In this document: piece by piece, positions 31,590 to 41,534 of the stretch
Position numbering within the stretch: position 1 is the first letter of the stretch
How the letters are laid out: each line of letters begins with the position of its first letter
Origin: DASQFQ01 sp963805525
GTDB taxonomy: Bacteria; Actinomycetota; Thermoleophilia; Solirubrobacterales; Solirubrobacteraceae
Assembly: GCA_963805525.1 (NCBI GenBank)
Contig: CAWDUT010000006.1
Span: 62,001-126,000 of the forward strand
Reading direction: 5' to 3'
DNA length: 64,000 nucleotides
Notes under the pieces: model-generated
What the model was told of the DNA's origin: nothing
Seen by the model: only the letters and a program-made list of their open reading frames with translations
Databases searched by the model: none
Translations under genes and position numbers: made by a program

Positions 31590-32672
31590 ATGCTCGAGCT
31601 GCTCGGCCCGGAGGACGCGGGCTTCGATCTGCAGCGCAAGACGTTCAACGCGATCGTCGACGCCCGGCCGGCGGCGATCGCGCGCTGCGCCTCGCGCGCG
31701 GACGTGATCGCCGCGCTCGCGCTCGCCGCCGAGCGCGGGCTGCCGGTCGCGGTCCGCGGCGGTGGAACCTCCGAGTCGTCCACCCTGGACGGCGGCCTCC
31801 AGATCGACCTGGCGGAGCTCGACGCGATCGAGATCGACCTGCCGTCGCGCACGGCGAGCGTCGGCGGCGGGGTGACCTGGGCGGACCTGGACGAGGCGAC
31901 GCAGGAGCACGGGCTGGCCGTGACCGGCGCGCGGCTCTCCGGCCTCGGCGTCGTGGGCGTCGCGCTGGGCGAGGGCAGCGGCTGGCTCGAGCGCGCGCTC
32001 GGCCCGACCGGGGCGAGCGTCGTCGGCGGGGAGGTGGTGCTCGCGGACGGGCGCGTCGTCGAGGCCGAGACCGTGGAGCCCGGCGCCGGGGTCGTGACCC
32101 GGCTCGACCTCCGGCTGCATCCGGTCGGGCCGGAGCTGCTGTGCGGCTTCCTCGCGTTCCCGCGCGAGCGGGCCGCCGAGGTGGCGCGTGCCTATCGGGA
32201 CTTCATGGCGGATGCGCCCCCCGAGGTCGGCGGCGGGCTGCTGCTGGGCGCCGGCCTGGGCGGCGTCTGCTCGATCGTGTTCTGCCACCTCGGCAGCGTC
32301 GAGGCGGGCGAGGCGGCGGTCGCGCCGCTGCGCGCGCTGGGCCCGTCGCTCGACGCGGTCGCGCCCAACCCGTACCGCGCGTTCCAGCGCATCTGGGACA
32401 CGAGCAACCCGCCCGGCGTGCGCGCGCGCCTGCGCGACGCCTGCCTCGCCGAGCTGCCGGACGCGGCCATCGACACGCTGATCGCGCGCGCGAACCTGCC
32501 CGCCGCGAGCCTGTCCTACGTGTTCCTCCGCCCGCTCGGCGGTGCGCTCGACGTCGCCGGCTGGGCCTGTCAATGCGTCGGGCTGTGGCCCCCGTTGCCG
32601 TCGCTCGATCCCGGGCAGGTGGCGTGGGTCGACGGCTGCGTGGAGGCCGTCGAGCCGTTCGCTAGGGCCTGA
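31590..32672 (+). CDS. Short FAD-linked oxidase lacking the usual FAD-attachment His
   Basis: 360 aa. PCMH-type FAD domain with AIARCASRADVIAALALAAERGLPVAVRGGGTSESS and GLGVVGVALGEGSGWLERALG. In berberine-bridge/6-hydroxynicotine oxidases the first motif is GGGHS, with His bonding FAD covalently; here it is GGGTS. The C-terminal part is about 80-100 residues shorter than usual, and no YYG-type ending is seen. Cytoplasmic by appearance (no signal). Closely follows the SpdH-like gene. Its 3' end overlaps the convergent FN3 gene by 11 nt. Confidence 0.75.
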   Translation: MLELLGPEDAGFDLQRKTFNAIVDARPAAIARCASRADVIAALALAAERGLPVAVRGGGTSESSTLDGGLQIDLAELDAIEIDLPSRTASVGGGVTWADLDEATQEHGLAVTGARLSGLGVVGVALGEGSGWLERALGPTGASVVGGEVVLADGRVVEAETVEPGAGVVTRLDLRLHPVGPELLCGFLAFPRERAAEVARAYRDFMADAPPEVGGGLLLGAGLGGVCSIVFCHLGSVEAGEAAVAPLRALGPSLDAVAPNPYRAFQRIWDTSNPPGVRARLRDACLAELPDAAIDTLIARANLPAASLSYVFLRPLGGALDVAGWACQCVGLWPPLPSLDPGQVAWVDGCVEAVEPFARA

Positions 32673-33867
32673 CGACCGGCCCGGTCTGGACGGCCTCGAG
32701 CGCGCTCGCGGGGATGTTCTTGATCCCGTTCAGGTCCTCGTCGTTCCAGCCCTTGTCGACCACGCCGCCGACGTAGACGCGCGGCGAGCCCGCGTTGTCG
32801 GCGACGATCGCGCCGTAGGTCTTGAGCGCCTGCGCGATCGCGTGCGCCTGGCCGCGCAGCCCGTTGATGTCGTAGCCCGCCTTCAGCCGCACGCGCAGGC
32901 CCATCGGCGGCTGGTCGGTGTCGGTGTCGCTCGACGCCCAGTGCGTCGCCGGGTGGATGTAGGCCTTCTGGGTCACCGGGACGGTGATGCGCAGCGCGTG
33001 GTGGATGGCGCCGGCGTCGGCCTCGTCGCGGCGCGCGAGCCCGGGCAGGATCGGCAGCCCGGCGGCGTCGGCCGACGTCCAGCCCTCGGGGCGCAGCTGG
33101 TTCGAGGTCAGGTCCCACACCGCGCCGCTGTAGGCGTGCCAGCCGGAGCCCTCGCGCGCGGCGGCGTAGAGCTCGAACAGCTTGCAGTCGCCCTGGCGCA
33201 GCGTGAGCACGTGGGCATCGCCGCCGTCCTCGACCGGCGCGTCGGGCGGGATCGGGTACGGGCCGGGGTCGGACTCGCCGGCCTCGTCGAAGCTCACCGG
33301 CACGAGCGGCTGCGAGAACGGGACGCTGACGTATGGGATGCCGTAGGCGCCGTCGCCGCCGAAGTCGGGCCACAGCGTCATCGAGCCGAGCGAGCCGATG
33401 TAGTCGTGCGACGTGTCCATCGGCGCCTTCGAGACGTCGGTGTTCCACGCGTTGTCGGGCGGGAAGATCGCGCAGCCGCCGATCGCCGGGCTGGTGCCGG
33501 GCGTGCCGCCGCCGGTCCCGCCCGTACCCGGCGCCGCGTCACCGCCGGGCGACGCCGTCCGCACCGTCACGCGCCGCACCTTGGCGCAGCGCTGCTTGCG
33601 GCAGGCGCGGACCGAGTAGCGGTACTTGCGCCCTGGCTTCACGCGCCGGTCGGTGAAGCGATGGCGGTTGCGCTTGAGCTTGACCTTGCGCCCCGTGCGC
33701 TTGACGACGTAGCGCGTCTCGCCGCGCGAGCGGTCGCGCCAGCTGAGCTTCACGGTGGTGGCCGTCGCCTTCGCGCGCAGCTTCCCGACCGGCCGCAGCC
33801 TGGCGTCGGCCGGCACGGCGATCAGCAACGCGAGCGCAAGCGCAGCGACGACGGCTCTCATACCCAT
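32662..33867 (-). CDS. Secreted protein with fibronectin III domain and conserved DNxWN-type domain
   Basis: 401 aa from ATG 33867 (33861 possible). Signal peptide 1-23 (VVAALALALLIAVPADA), FN3-like domain about 28-108 with a basic strand pattern (KLSWRDRSRGETRYVVKRTG), Gly/Thr linker 110-130, then an extracellular domain beginning CAIFPPDNAWNTDVSKAPMD and containing AIHHALRITVPVTQ and HPATHWASSD. The last domain recurs in secreted proteins of soil bacteria to my knowledge, but I know no function. Follows the MMPL gene by 34 nt. Confidence 0.7.
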   Translation of the reverse strand: MGMRAVVAALALALLIAVPADARLRPVGKLRAKATATTVKLSWRDRSRGETRYVVKRTGRKVKLKRNRHRFTDRRVKPGRKYRYSVRACRKQRCAKVRRVTVRTASPGGDAAPGTGGTGGGTPGTSPAIGGCAIFPPDNAWNTDVSKAPMDTSHDYIGSLGSMTLWPDFGGDGAYGIPYVSVPFSQPLVPVSFDEAGESDPGPYPIPPDAPVEDGGDAHVLTLRQGDCKLFELYAAAREGSGWHAYSGAVWDLTSNQLRPEGWTSADAAGLPILPGLARRDEADAGAIHHALRITVPVTQKAYIHPATHWASSDTDTDQPPMGLRVRLKAGYDINGLRGQAHAIAQALKTYGAIVADNAGSPRVYVGGVVDKGWNDEDLNGIKNIPASALEAVQTGPVVRP

Positions 33868-33901
33868 CGTTTCGGCGCGCCCGGCCGTCGTCCTTGAATC
33901 G

Positions 33902-36109
33902 TCAGGCCGCCACCTTCGGCCGCTCGTCCACCACGGGCGCCGCGGCGCGCGGCTCGGTGCGAACCCGCGGGAGCCATTCGAGCCAGCGCGGGAGGTACCA
34001 GTTCCAGTCACCCAGCAGCGTCATCGTCGCCGGCAGCAGCACGGCGCGGACAATAGTGGCGTCGAGCAGCACCGCCACCGCCAGGCCGACGCCCATCATC
34101 TTGAAGTCGATCATCGCGAGCGTGGCGAAGATCGCGAACACGCCGACCATCACCACCGCGGCGCTCGTGACCACTCCCGCCGTCGCGCGGATGCCGTGCG
34201 CGACCGCGTCCGCGGTGGTCATGCCGGCGTCGTAGCCCTCGCGCACGCGGCTGAGGATCAGCACGTGGTAGTCCATCGACAGCCCGAACAGGACGACGAA
34301 CAGGAACAGCGGCAGCCACGCCGTCACGCCGCCGATCGAGTGGTAGCCCAGCAGCGACTCGAACCGGCCGTCCTGGAAGATGAGCACGAGCACGCCGTAG
34401 GACGCGGCCACCGAGAGCATGTTCAGCACGATCGCCTTGATCGGGATCACGATCGAGCGGAACGTGACCAGGAGCAGCAGGAAGGCGAGCCCGAGGACGA
34501 AGACGAACACGAGCGGCGCGTGCGCCTTCATCGAGTCGTTGAAGTCACGCGAGCCCGCGGTCATCCCGGTCACGTGCGTCTGCGCGCCGTTCACTTTGCC
34601 GATCGTCGCCGGGACCACCTGCTCGCGCAGCACGTCGAGCGCGTGGTTGGACTTCGCGTCGGTGCCCGTGCCCGCGAGCGGGATGTGCACGCGCGCGGCG
34701 CGTTTGGAGGCGCTCACGTCGACGCCGAGCGATCGGCCCATCAGCCCGCTCGCAGCCGCTTTCCGCTCGAGCGCCGCGATCGCCGCCGTCACCGGCGGCG
34801 CGGTCACGTCCGGTGCGCTGACGACGACCTCCGCGGGGAGCGGACCGCCCGGGAACGCCTTGTCGGCGCGGGCGATGACCTGCATCACCGGCAGGTCGCG
34901 CGGCAGCCCCTGTATCCCCGACTCGGCGGTGTGCAGGCGGAGGGCGGGGATCGCGAGCAGGATCAGCAGCAGCGCCGCGAGACCGCCCCACAGCACCGGC
35001 CGCCGCAGCACGCCGCCGAGCAGCGCCTGCCACACGCGCGACTCCCGGCGACGGCGGCTGAGGAACGGGATGCGGCCGCGATCGACGCGATCGCCGAGCT
35101 TGGAGAGCACGGCCGGCAGCACCGTCAGCGAGCCGATCAGCGAGATCGCCACCACGAGCACGGTGCCGACGCCGAAGCCCTGGAAGATGCGCGTCCCCAT
35201 CAGGAACATGCCGGCCATCGCCGTCATCACCGTGAGGCCGGACACGAGCACGGCGCGGCCGGACGTCGCTGCCGCCACCTGGAGCGCGGAGGCGGGCGAG
35301 CGGCCGTTGGCGCGCTCCTCGCGCTCGCGCCGCAGATAGAAGAGCGAGTAGTCGACGCCGACCGCCAGCCCGATCAGCAGGATCACCGAGCTGATCGACT
35401 GGTCCATCCGCATCACGTGGCTGATCAGCGCCGTCAGCCCGAGCGCGCCCGCGACGGCGGTCATGCCGAGCAGCAGCGGGATCCCGGCCGCGACGAGGGC
35501 GCCGAACGCGACGACGAGGATCACGAGCGTCACCGGGAGCGAGGTGAACTCCGCGCGCCGGAAGTCGGAGGAGATGCGGTCGTTGATCGCCTTGTTGGCG
35601 CTGCCGTCGCCGAACTCGCCGACGCGCAGCTGCGGGTGCGCACGCTGGACGGCGGCGGTCGCGGCGAGCGCGGGGGCGACGCGGTCGGCTGCGGTGTCCG
35701 GGTCGCCGGTGAGCTGGAAGGTCAGCAGCGCCGAGCGCCCGTCACGGGAGAGCTGCCCGGCGTTGGCGGGGTCGAGCGGCGACTTGATCGCGGCGATCGC
35801 GGGGACGCGCTCGAGCCGCGCGGTCATGTCGGTCACGGCGGCGCGGAGCTGGGCGCGGTCGAGGGTGCCGCTGCGGCTCTGGAGCAGCACCTGCTCACCG
35901 GCGCGCGCGGTGGGGAATTCCTTGACCAGCGTGCGCTCGGCCTGGCGCGAGTCGCCGATGCCGTAGTCCTGGTCGCGCATGTTCACCACGCCGGCCGAGG
36001 AGCCGATCGCGAACGCGACGAACACGAAGGCCAACCAGCCGAGGATGGCGGCGCGGCGGTGGGCGGCGCTCCACCGGGCAGCGCGTGCGGTGACGCTCTC
36101 GTGGTCCAT
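33902..36109 (-). CDS. MMPL/RND-family membrane transporter
   Basis: 735 aa with about 12 membrane helices: one at 20-41, an extracellular loop to about 165, five helices to about 330, another single helix, a second loop and five more helices. Signature SSVILLIGLAVGVDYSLFYLRREREE in the first half and LFGLSMDYHVLILSRVREGYD in the second. MMPL proteins export lipids, siderophores or drugs using proton motive force. ATG 36109 is 6 nt from TACCGT (leaderless). Cargo unknown. Confidence 0.92.
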   Translation of the reverse strand: MDHESVTARAARWSAAHRRAAILGWLAFVFVAFAIGSSAGVVNMRDQDYGIGDSRQAERTLVKEFPTARAGEQVLLQSRSGTLDRAQLRAAVTDMTARLERVPAIAAIKSPLDPANAGQLSRDGRSALLTFQLTGDPDTAADRVAPALAATAAVQRAHPQLRVGEFGDGSANKAINDRISSDFRRAEFTSLPVTLVILVVAFGALVAAGIPLLLGMTAVAGALGLTALISHVMRMDQSISSVILLIGLAVGVDYSLFYLRREREERANGRSPASALQVAAATSGRAVLVSGLTVMTAMAGMFLMGTRIFQGFGVGTVLVVAISLIGSLTVLPAVLSKLGDRVDRGRIPFLSRRRRESRVWQALLGGVLRRPVLWGGLAALLLILLAIPALRLHTAESGIQGLPRDLPVMQVIARADKAFPGGPLPAEVVVSAPDVTAPPVTAAIAALERKAAASGLMGRSLGVDVSASKRAARVHIPLAGTGTDAKSNHALDVLREQVVPATIGKVNGAQTHVTGMTAGSRDFNDSMKAHAPLVFVFVLGLAFLLLLVTFRSIVIPIKAIVLNMLSVAASYGVLVLIFQDGRFESLLGYHSIGGVTAWLPLFLFVVLFGLSMDYHVLILSRVREGYDAGMTTADAVAHGIRATAGVVTSAAVVMVGVFAIFATLAMIDFKMMGVGLAVAVLLDATIVRAVLLPATMTLLGDWNWYLPRWLEWLPRVRTEPRAAAPVVDERPKVAA

Positions 36110-36188
36110 AGGGCGACGGTACGAGCGGCGGCGCGGCGGCACATCGGTATTCGGCCGCGCGGCGCCTGCGCGGATACCCTGGCCCGCC

Positions 36189-36956
36189 GTGGGATCTCCG
36201 CTCGTCCTCATCCACGGGTTCACCGACTCGCCGCGCACGTGGGACCTCGTGCGCCCCGCGCTCGAGCAGCACCACGAGGTGCTCGCGCCCGCGCTCGTCG
36301 GCCACGCCGGCGGCCCGCCGCTCGGCGGCCGCGAGGTGACGCGCGACCTCCTCCCCGACGCGCTCGAGCAGGCGATGGACGACGCCGGGATCGAGACCGC
36401 GCACATCGTCGGCAACTCGCTCGGCGGCTACTTCGCGCTCCACCTCGCGGCACGCGGTCGGGCGCGCAGCGTCGTCGCGCTCGCGCCCGCCGGCGGCTGG
36501 GCGAAGGGCGACGACTCCTACAAGGAGACGCTCCGCTTCTTCCCCGAGCTCCAGCAGCAGGTCAAGCAGGTCGCGCCCCACGTCGACCGCTACCTGCAGA
36601 CGCCGGAGGGCAAGCGCCGCGCCACGCTCTTCACGACCGTCAACTACGAGCACATCCCGGCCGAGCTGCTCGCGCACCAGACGCGCGCGGTCGCGGACTG
36701 CGAGGGCACGGTGCCGATGACCGAGTACGCGCTGCGCGAGGGCTACGACCTCGACGCCGAGAAGATCGCGTGCCCGGTGCGGATGGTGTGGGGGACCGAG
36801 GACAAGCTGCTGCCGTGGCCGGCGGCCGCGGTCCGCTACCGCAAGGACTGGCTACCGAACGCCGACTACGTCGTGCTCGACGACGTCGGCCACTCGCCGC
36901 AGCTCGACGTCCCGCTCGAGACGGCGCAGCTGATCCTGGGCTTCACGCAGCCGTGA
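36189..36956 (+). CDS. Alpha/beta hydrolase
   Basis: 255 aa from GTG 36189 (8 nt after TACCCT). Triad: Ser77 in GNSLGGYFA, Asp205 in WGTEDKLLP, His235 in VGHSPQLD; oxyanion motif LIHGFTDSPRTW. The lid region has the FFPELQQQVKQV helix. Resembles small lipases/esterases; substrate unknown. Divergent from the MMPL transporter by 79 nt and overlapping the siderophore-interacting gene by 14 nt at the 3' end. Confidence 0.85.
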   Translation: MGSPLVLIHGFTDSPRTWDLVRPALEQHHEVLAPALVGHAGGPPLGGREVTRDLLPDALEQAMDDAGIETAHIVGNSLGGYFALHLAARGRARSVVALAPAGGWAKGDDSYKETLRFFPELQQQVKQVAPHVDRYLQTPEGKRRATLFTTVNYEHIPAELLAHQTRAVADCEGTVPMTEYALREGYDLDAEKIACPVRMVWGTEDKLLPWPAAAVRYRKDWLPNADYVVLDDVGHSPQLDVPLETAQLILGFTQP

Positions 36957-37659
36957 GGTCGGCTTCGACGAGCCGGTTCCACTCCGGCTTGTCCTCGCGC
37001 CAGCCCTCTTCGGTGCGCGTGCGCTTCCAGTAGCCGGAGATCGAGACCGACTCGCGCGGGAGGCCGCGCTCGGCGAGCAGGTGCCGGCGCAGGGCGCGCA
37101 CCGCGCTCGCCTCGCCGTGGACGAACACGTGCACGTCGCCCTCCGGCCACTCGAGCGAGCGGACGGCGTCGGCGAGCGACTCGTCGTCGCCGCCGTGCAG
37201 CCACTGCACGCGCAGGTCGCCGGGCGACTCCAGCGGCTGCTCGTCCTCGGGCCCGTCGCCCTGGAGCAGGACGTGCACGGGGCGGCCTGCGGGCACCCGC
37301 GCGAGCGAGGCGGAGATCGCGGGGACGACGCTCGGGTCGCCGACCATCAGGTGCCAGTCGGCGTCCGGGTCCGGCGTGTAGGCACCGCCGGGACCGCGCA
37401 GCTCGAGCGTGTCCCCGGGCTTCGCGGCGGCCGCCCACGGGCCGGCGACGCCGGTGTCGCCGTGGACGACGAAGTCGATCGTCAGCCGCTCGCCGTCCCA
37501 CTCGCGCACCGTGTAGGTGCGGGTGCGCTCGCCGATGCGGAGCTTCACGTAGTGGTCGGTGAACGCACCGGCGCCGAAGCCCTCGAGGCCCTCGCCGCCG
37601 AACACGATGCGGATCATCCGCGGCGTGAGGCGCTGCACGTGCTCGACGATGGCAATCAT
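36943..37659 (-). CDS. Siderophore-interacting protein (FAD-dependent ferric-siderophore reductase)
   Basis: 238 aa. FAD-binding motif RTYTVREWD (about 46-54) and FVVHGDTGVAGPWA, then the C-terminal domain with DPSVVPAISA and HGEASAVRALRRHLLAERGL, as in ViuB/YqjH-type reductases that release iron from imported siderophores. A palindrome ATTAGG-gtta-CCTAAT overlaps the start codon, consistent with iron control. No siderophore uptake genes are adjacent, though an MMPL exporter is close by. Confidence 0.9.
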   Translation of the reverse strand: MIAIVEHVQRLTPRMIRIVFGGEGLEGFGAGAFTDHYVKLRIGERTRTYTVREWDGERLTIDFVVHGDTGVAGPWAAAAKPGDTLELRGPGGAYTPDPDADWHLMVGDPSVVPAISASLARVPAGRPVHVLLQGDGPEDEQPLESPGDLRVQWLHGGDDESLADAVRSLEWPEGDVHVFVHGEASAVRALRRHLLAERGLPRESVSISGYWKRTRTEEGWREDKPEWNRLVEADLTAA

Positions 37660-37673
37660 TAGGGTTACCTAAT
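37658..37673 (-). promoter_or_regulatory. Iron-box-like palindrome at the siderophore-interacting gene
   Basis: ATTAGG (37658-37663) and CCTAAT (37668-37673) with a 4-nt spacer directly abut the ATG at 37659. TTAGG and CCTAA are the outer parts of DtxR/IdeR boxes, though the spacing is shorter than in the 19-bp consensus. Assignment to a DtxR-type regulator is tentative. Confidence 0.45.
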
Positions 37674-37674
37674 A

Positions 37675-37706
37675 GCAGAGCGCCCGCCGGAGGGCGGGCG
37701 CTCTGC
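37675..37706 (-). terminator. Strong hairpin after the serine protease gene
   Basis: A perfect 14-bp stem GCAGAGCGCCCGCC (37675-37688) pairs with 37693-37706 around a GGAG loop, 26 nt past the protease stop. No T-run follows, as is common for terminators in high-G+C actinobacteria. It isolates the iron gene from upstream reading. Confidence 0.7.
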
Positions 37707-37732
37707 AGAGAAACGACGGGTGTGGCGAGCGG

Positions 37733-38539
37733 CTACGGCAGGGAGCCGGCCACGAACGGCTCGGTGCCCAGCGCGAGCGACAGGCCGCTGAAGCCGTTGG
37801 CCTGCGCGTACGCGAGCTCCTTGGCGACGTCGCCGACGCCGTTGGAGGCGGGCAACGGGGCGATCGCCACGGTGCTGAGCACGCCGAGCGCCGCGCCGTC
37901 CTTGGACAGGAACGCGCTGCCCGAGTCACCCGGGATTCCGGGGGTCACGGTGTAGACGGAGTGCGTCCAGCCGCCCGCGTCGTCACCCAGGCTGTAGCCC
38001 TCCTTCGGGCTGAGCTGGGTGACGCCGCCGCGCAGCTCGGAGTTGCCGTACGAGTACACCTTGTCGCGCAGCGCCGTCGACGCGCCGACCGCGTTCGGGC
38101 CGCCCCAGTGGGGGATCGACGGGTTGACGTTCGCGACGTCGCTGGGGTCGAGCTTGACCAGCGCGAGGTCGTTGTACTGGCAGGTGTCGGGGTCGGACTC
38201 ACCCTTCGCCTGCATGGTCAGCCACGAGTTGTAGACCATGGTCCCGGGCTTGCCGGCGCCGGTCACCTCGACGGGCGTGCCGACCGGCAGCGAGCCGGAG
38301 TCGCAGCCGTTGGTCTCGGTCGAGCCGCCGGTGCCGGAGCAGTGCGCGGCCTGGCCGATGTACGTGTTGGACGCGTCGGTGTAGACGAAGTTCGCGGTGC
38401 ACTGGGCGCCGTCGGTGAACGTCTGGACGCCAGGATGGATGGCCGCGCTCGAGGCGGGCGCCCACGCCGAGGCGGTGGTCGGAACGACTGCGGCGATCGC
38501 GAGCGCGCAGACGAGTACAGCAAGGCTGATCTTGTGCAT
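37733..38539 (-). CDS. Secreted trypsin-like serine protease
   Basis: 268 aa. Signal peptide 1-25 (LAVLVCALAIAAVVPTTASA). Chymotrypsin-fold triad His66 (IGQAAHCSG), Asp124 (QYNDLALVKL) and Ser206 (GIPGDSGSAF). Four Cys (47, 67, 79, 120) could give two disulfides. The short propeptide-like segment suggests direct secretion in a near-mature form. Single gene ended by a strong hairpin; may supply peptides for the uptake system encoded just upstream on the same strand. Confidence 0.9.
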   Translation of the reverse strand: MHKISLAVLVCALAIAAVVPTTASAWAPASSAAIHPGVQTFTDGAQCTANFVYTDASNTYIGQAAHCSGTGGSTETNGCDSGSLPVGTPVEVTGAGKPGTMVYNSWLTMQAKGESDPDTCQYNDLALVKLDPSDVANVNPSIPHWGGPNAVGASTALRDKVYSYGNSELRGGVTQLSPKEGYSLGDDAGGWTHSVYTVTPGIPGDSGSAFLSKDGAALGVLSTVAIAPLPASNGVGDVAKELAYAQANGFSGLSLALGTEPFVAGSLP

Positions 38540-38575
38540 GGACGCTGGAACGAGCGCCGCGCCGAAAACTGGCGG

Positions 38576-39555
<980 letters not shown>

Positions 39556-39559
<4 letters not shown>

Positions 39560-40557
39560 CGCAGCTCCCCGCGCGTCTCGATCGGCAGCCAGCAGGCGTC
39601 GAGGTGGTCCTCCGCGCCGCGCTTGGCGATCAGCGGCGGCGGCTCCGAGCAGCGCTCGAAGCGATGCGGGCAGCGGTCGGCGAACACGCAGCCGGACGGC
39701 GTCGCCCACGCCGGCGCGGGGCTGCCGCCGATCGCGGTCAGGCGGTGCGGCCGCGGGCGGTCGAGCCGCGCGATCGAGCCGAGCAGCCCCCACGTGTACG
39801 GGTGCAGCGGGTCGTGGAAGATCGCGCGCGTCGGGCCCTGCTCGACGATCCGCCCGCCGTACATGACCAGCACGCGGTCGGCGAGCTCGGCGACCACGCC
39901 CATGTCGTGCGTGATCAGGACGACCGACGACCCCGTCTCGCGCCGCAGCGTCCGGATCAGGTCGAGGATCTGGGCCTGGATCGTCACGTCGAGCGCGGTG
40001 GTCGGCTCGTCGGCGATCAGCACGCGCGGATTGCAGGAGAGCGCCATCGCGATCATCACGCGCTGTCGCATGCCGCCGGAGAACTGGTGCGGGTAGTCGT
40101 CCACGCGCTGCTCGGCGTCGGGGATGCCGACCGAGCGCAGCAGCTCGATCGCGCGGTCGCGCGCCGCCGCGGCCGAGAGGCCCTCGTGCTCGCGCACCTG
40201 CTCCGCGATCTGCCACCCGACCGTGTAGACCGCGTTGAGCGACGTCATCGGGTCCTGGAAGATCATCGCGATCTCGCTGCCGCGGACCTCGCGCATCTTG
40301 CGCCGCGACAGCTGCATGAGGTCGCGCCCGCCGTAGAGCACCTCGCCCTCGAAGCGCGTATTGCGCTCCGGCACGAGTCGCATCACGCTCATCATCGTCA
40401 CGCTCTTGCCGGAGCCGGACTCGCCGACGATGCCGAGCACCTCGTCGGCGCCGAGCGCGAGCGACACGCCGTCGACGGCGGTGACGTCGCCGCCGTCGGT
40501 GAGGAACGTGACGCGCAGGTCGCGCACGTCGAGCAGCGGGCCTTCGGCAGCGCTCAT
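39556..40557 (-). CDS. Dipeptide/oligopeptide ABC transporter ATPase 1 (DppD/OppD)
   Basis: 333 aa. Walker A GESGSGKSV, IFQDPMTSLNAVYTVG, signature FSGGMRQRVMIAMAL, Walker B VLIADEPTTALDV, H-loop LITHDMGVVAELADRV, and the oligopeptide C-terminal Cys motif GCVFADRCPHRFERC. Pairs with the next ATPase to drive the pore. ATG 40557 overlaps the permease stop by 4 bp. Confidence 0.94.
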
Positions 40558-41534
40558 GCCGTCACCGGCTCGCGGATGCGCGGGTCCAGCCGCGCGTAGA
40601 GGATGTCGACGAGCGCGTTGGCGATGACGATGAAGAACGCGCCGTAGAGGACGGTGGCCATGATCACCGGCAGGTCGAGGCCGGCCAGCGAGCGGTAGGT
40701 GAGGCGGCCGACGCCGGGCAGCCCGAACACCACCTCGGTCAGCAGCGCGCCGCCCGCGGCGAGCGCGCCGAAGTCGAGCCCGAACAGGCTCACGAACGTG
40801 ATCATCGAGACGCGCAGCTCGTGGCGGCCGAGCACGCGCTGCTCGGAGATCCCCTTCGAGCGCGCGGTGCGCACGAAGTCCTGCCCCTCCGCCTCGACCA
40901 TCGCCGAGCGGAGGATGCGCGCGTACAGGCCGATGTAGAGCAGCGCGAGCGTGATCCACGGGATCACGAGGTGCTTGAACCACATCACCGGGTCCTCGGT
41001 GAACGGCGTGTAGCCGAGCGGTGGCACCCACGAGAACAGGAACGTGTCGTGCCAGCGGTCCTGGGTGAACAGGTTCGCGACCTCGCCCACCCAGAACACC
41101 GGCATCGCGATCCCGAGCAGCGCGAGCGACATCAGCAACGGGTCCCACAACGTCCCGCGCAGGACCGCGGCGGCCACGCCGATGATCACGCTCACCACCA
41201 CCCAGATGACCGCCGCGCCGATGATCAGCGAGAACGTCACCGGCGTCGCGCGCAGGATCTCGGGTACCACCTCGACGCCGCGGTTGGTGTAGCTCTGGAG
41301 GTCGCGCGTGACGAGCAGGTGCTTCATCACGAGCACGTACTGGACGGGCAGCGGCTTGTCGAGCCCGAACTCGTGCTTGATCGCCTTGATCGTCTCCGGC
41401 GTCGGGTTGCGCCCGGCCATCTGGCGCGACGGGTCGATGCCGGGGATCGCGAAGAAGATCACGAACACGAGCACGCTGATCGCGAACAGGACGAGCACCA
41501 TCGACACCAGGCGCCGGATCACGAACGCGCTCAT
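40554..41534 (-). CDS. Peptide ABC transporter permease 1 (DppB/OppB)
   Basis: 326 aa with six membrane helices; the first (LVSMVLVLFAISVLVFVIFF) is near the N-terminus, followed by the exported loop and the EAA-type loop VRTARSKGISEQRVLGRHELR, then GALLTEVVFGLPGVGRL typical of DppB. Start ATG 41534 and stop both overlap neighbours by 4 bp. Confidence 0.94.
   Translation of the reverse strand: MSAFVIRRLVSMVLVLFAISVLVFVIFFAIPGIDPSRQMAGRNPTPETIKAIKHEFGLDKPLPVQYVLVMKHLLVTRDLQSYTNRGVEVVPEILRATPVTFSLIIGAAVIWVVVSVIIGVAAAVLRGTLWDPLLMSLALLGIAMPVFWVGEVANLFTQDRWHDTFLFSWVPPLGYTPFTEDPVMWFKHLVIPWITLALLYIGLYARILRSAMVEAEGQDFVRTARSKGISEQRVLGRHELRVSMITFVSLFGLDFGALAAGGALLTEVVFGLPGVGRLTYRSLAGLDLPVIMATVLYGAFFIVIANALVDILYARLDPRIREPVTA

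Noticed and set aside
29319..32672. 1117-codon plus-strand open frame over the SpdH-like and FAD-oxidase genes
   Set aside because: Only its last 360 codons are a real gene (31590-32672); the rest is an out-of-frame shadow of the Tat-exported flavoprotein.
33755..37033. 1092-codon plus-strand open frame opposite the MMPL gene
   Set aside because: His/Glu/Arg-rich antisense shadow of a transporter with clear membrane helices; no start site or motif.
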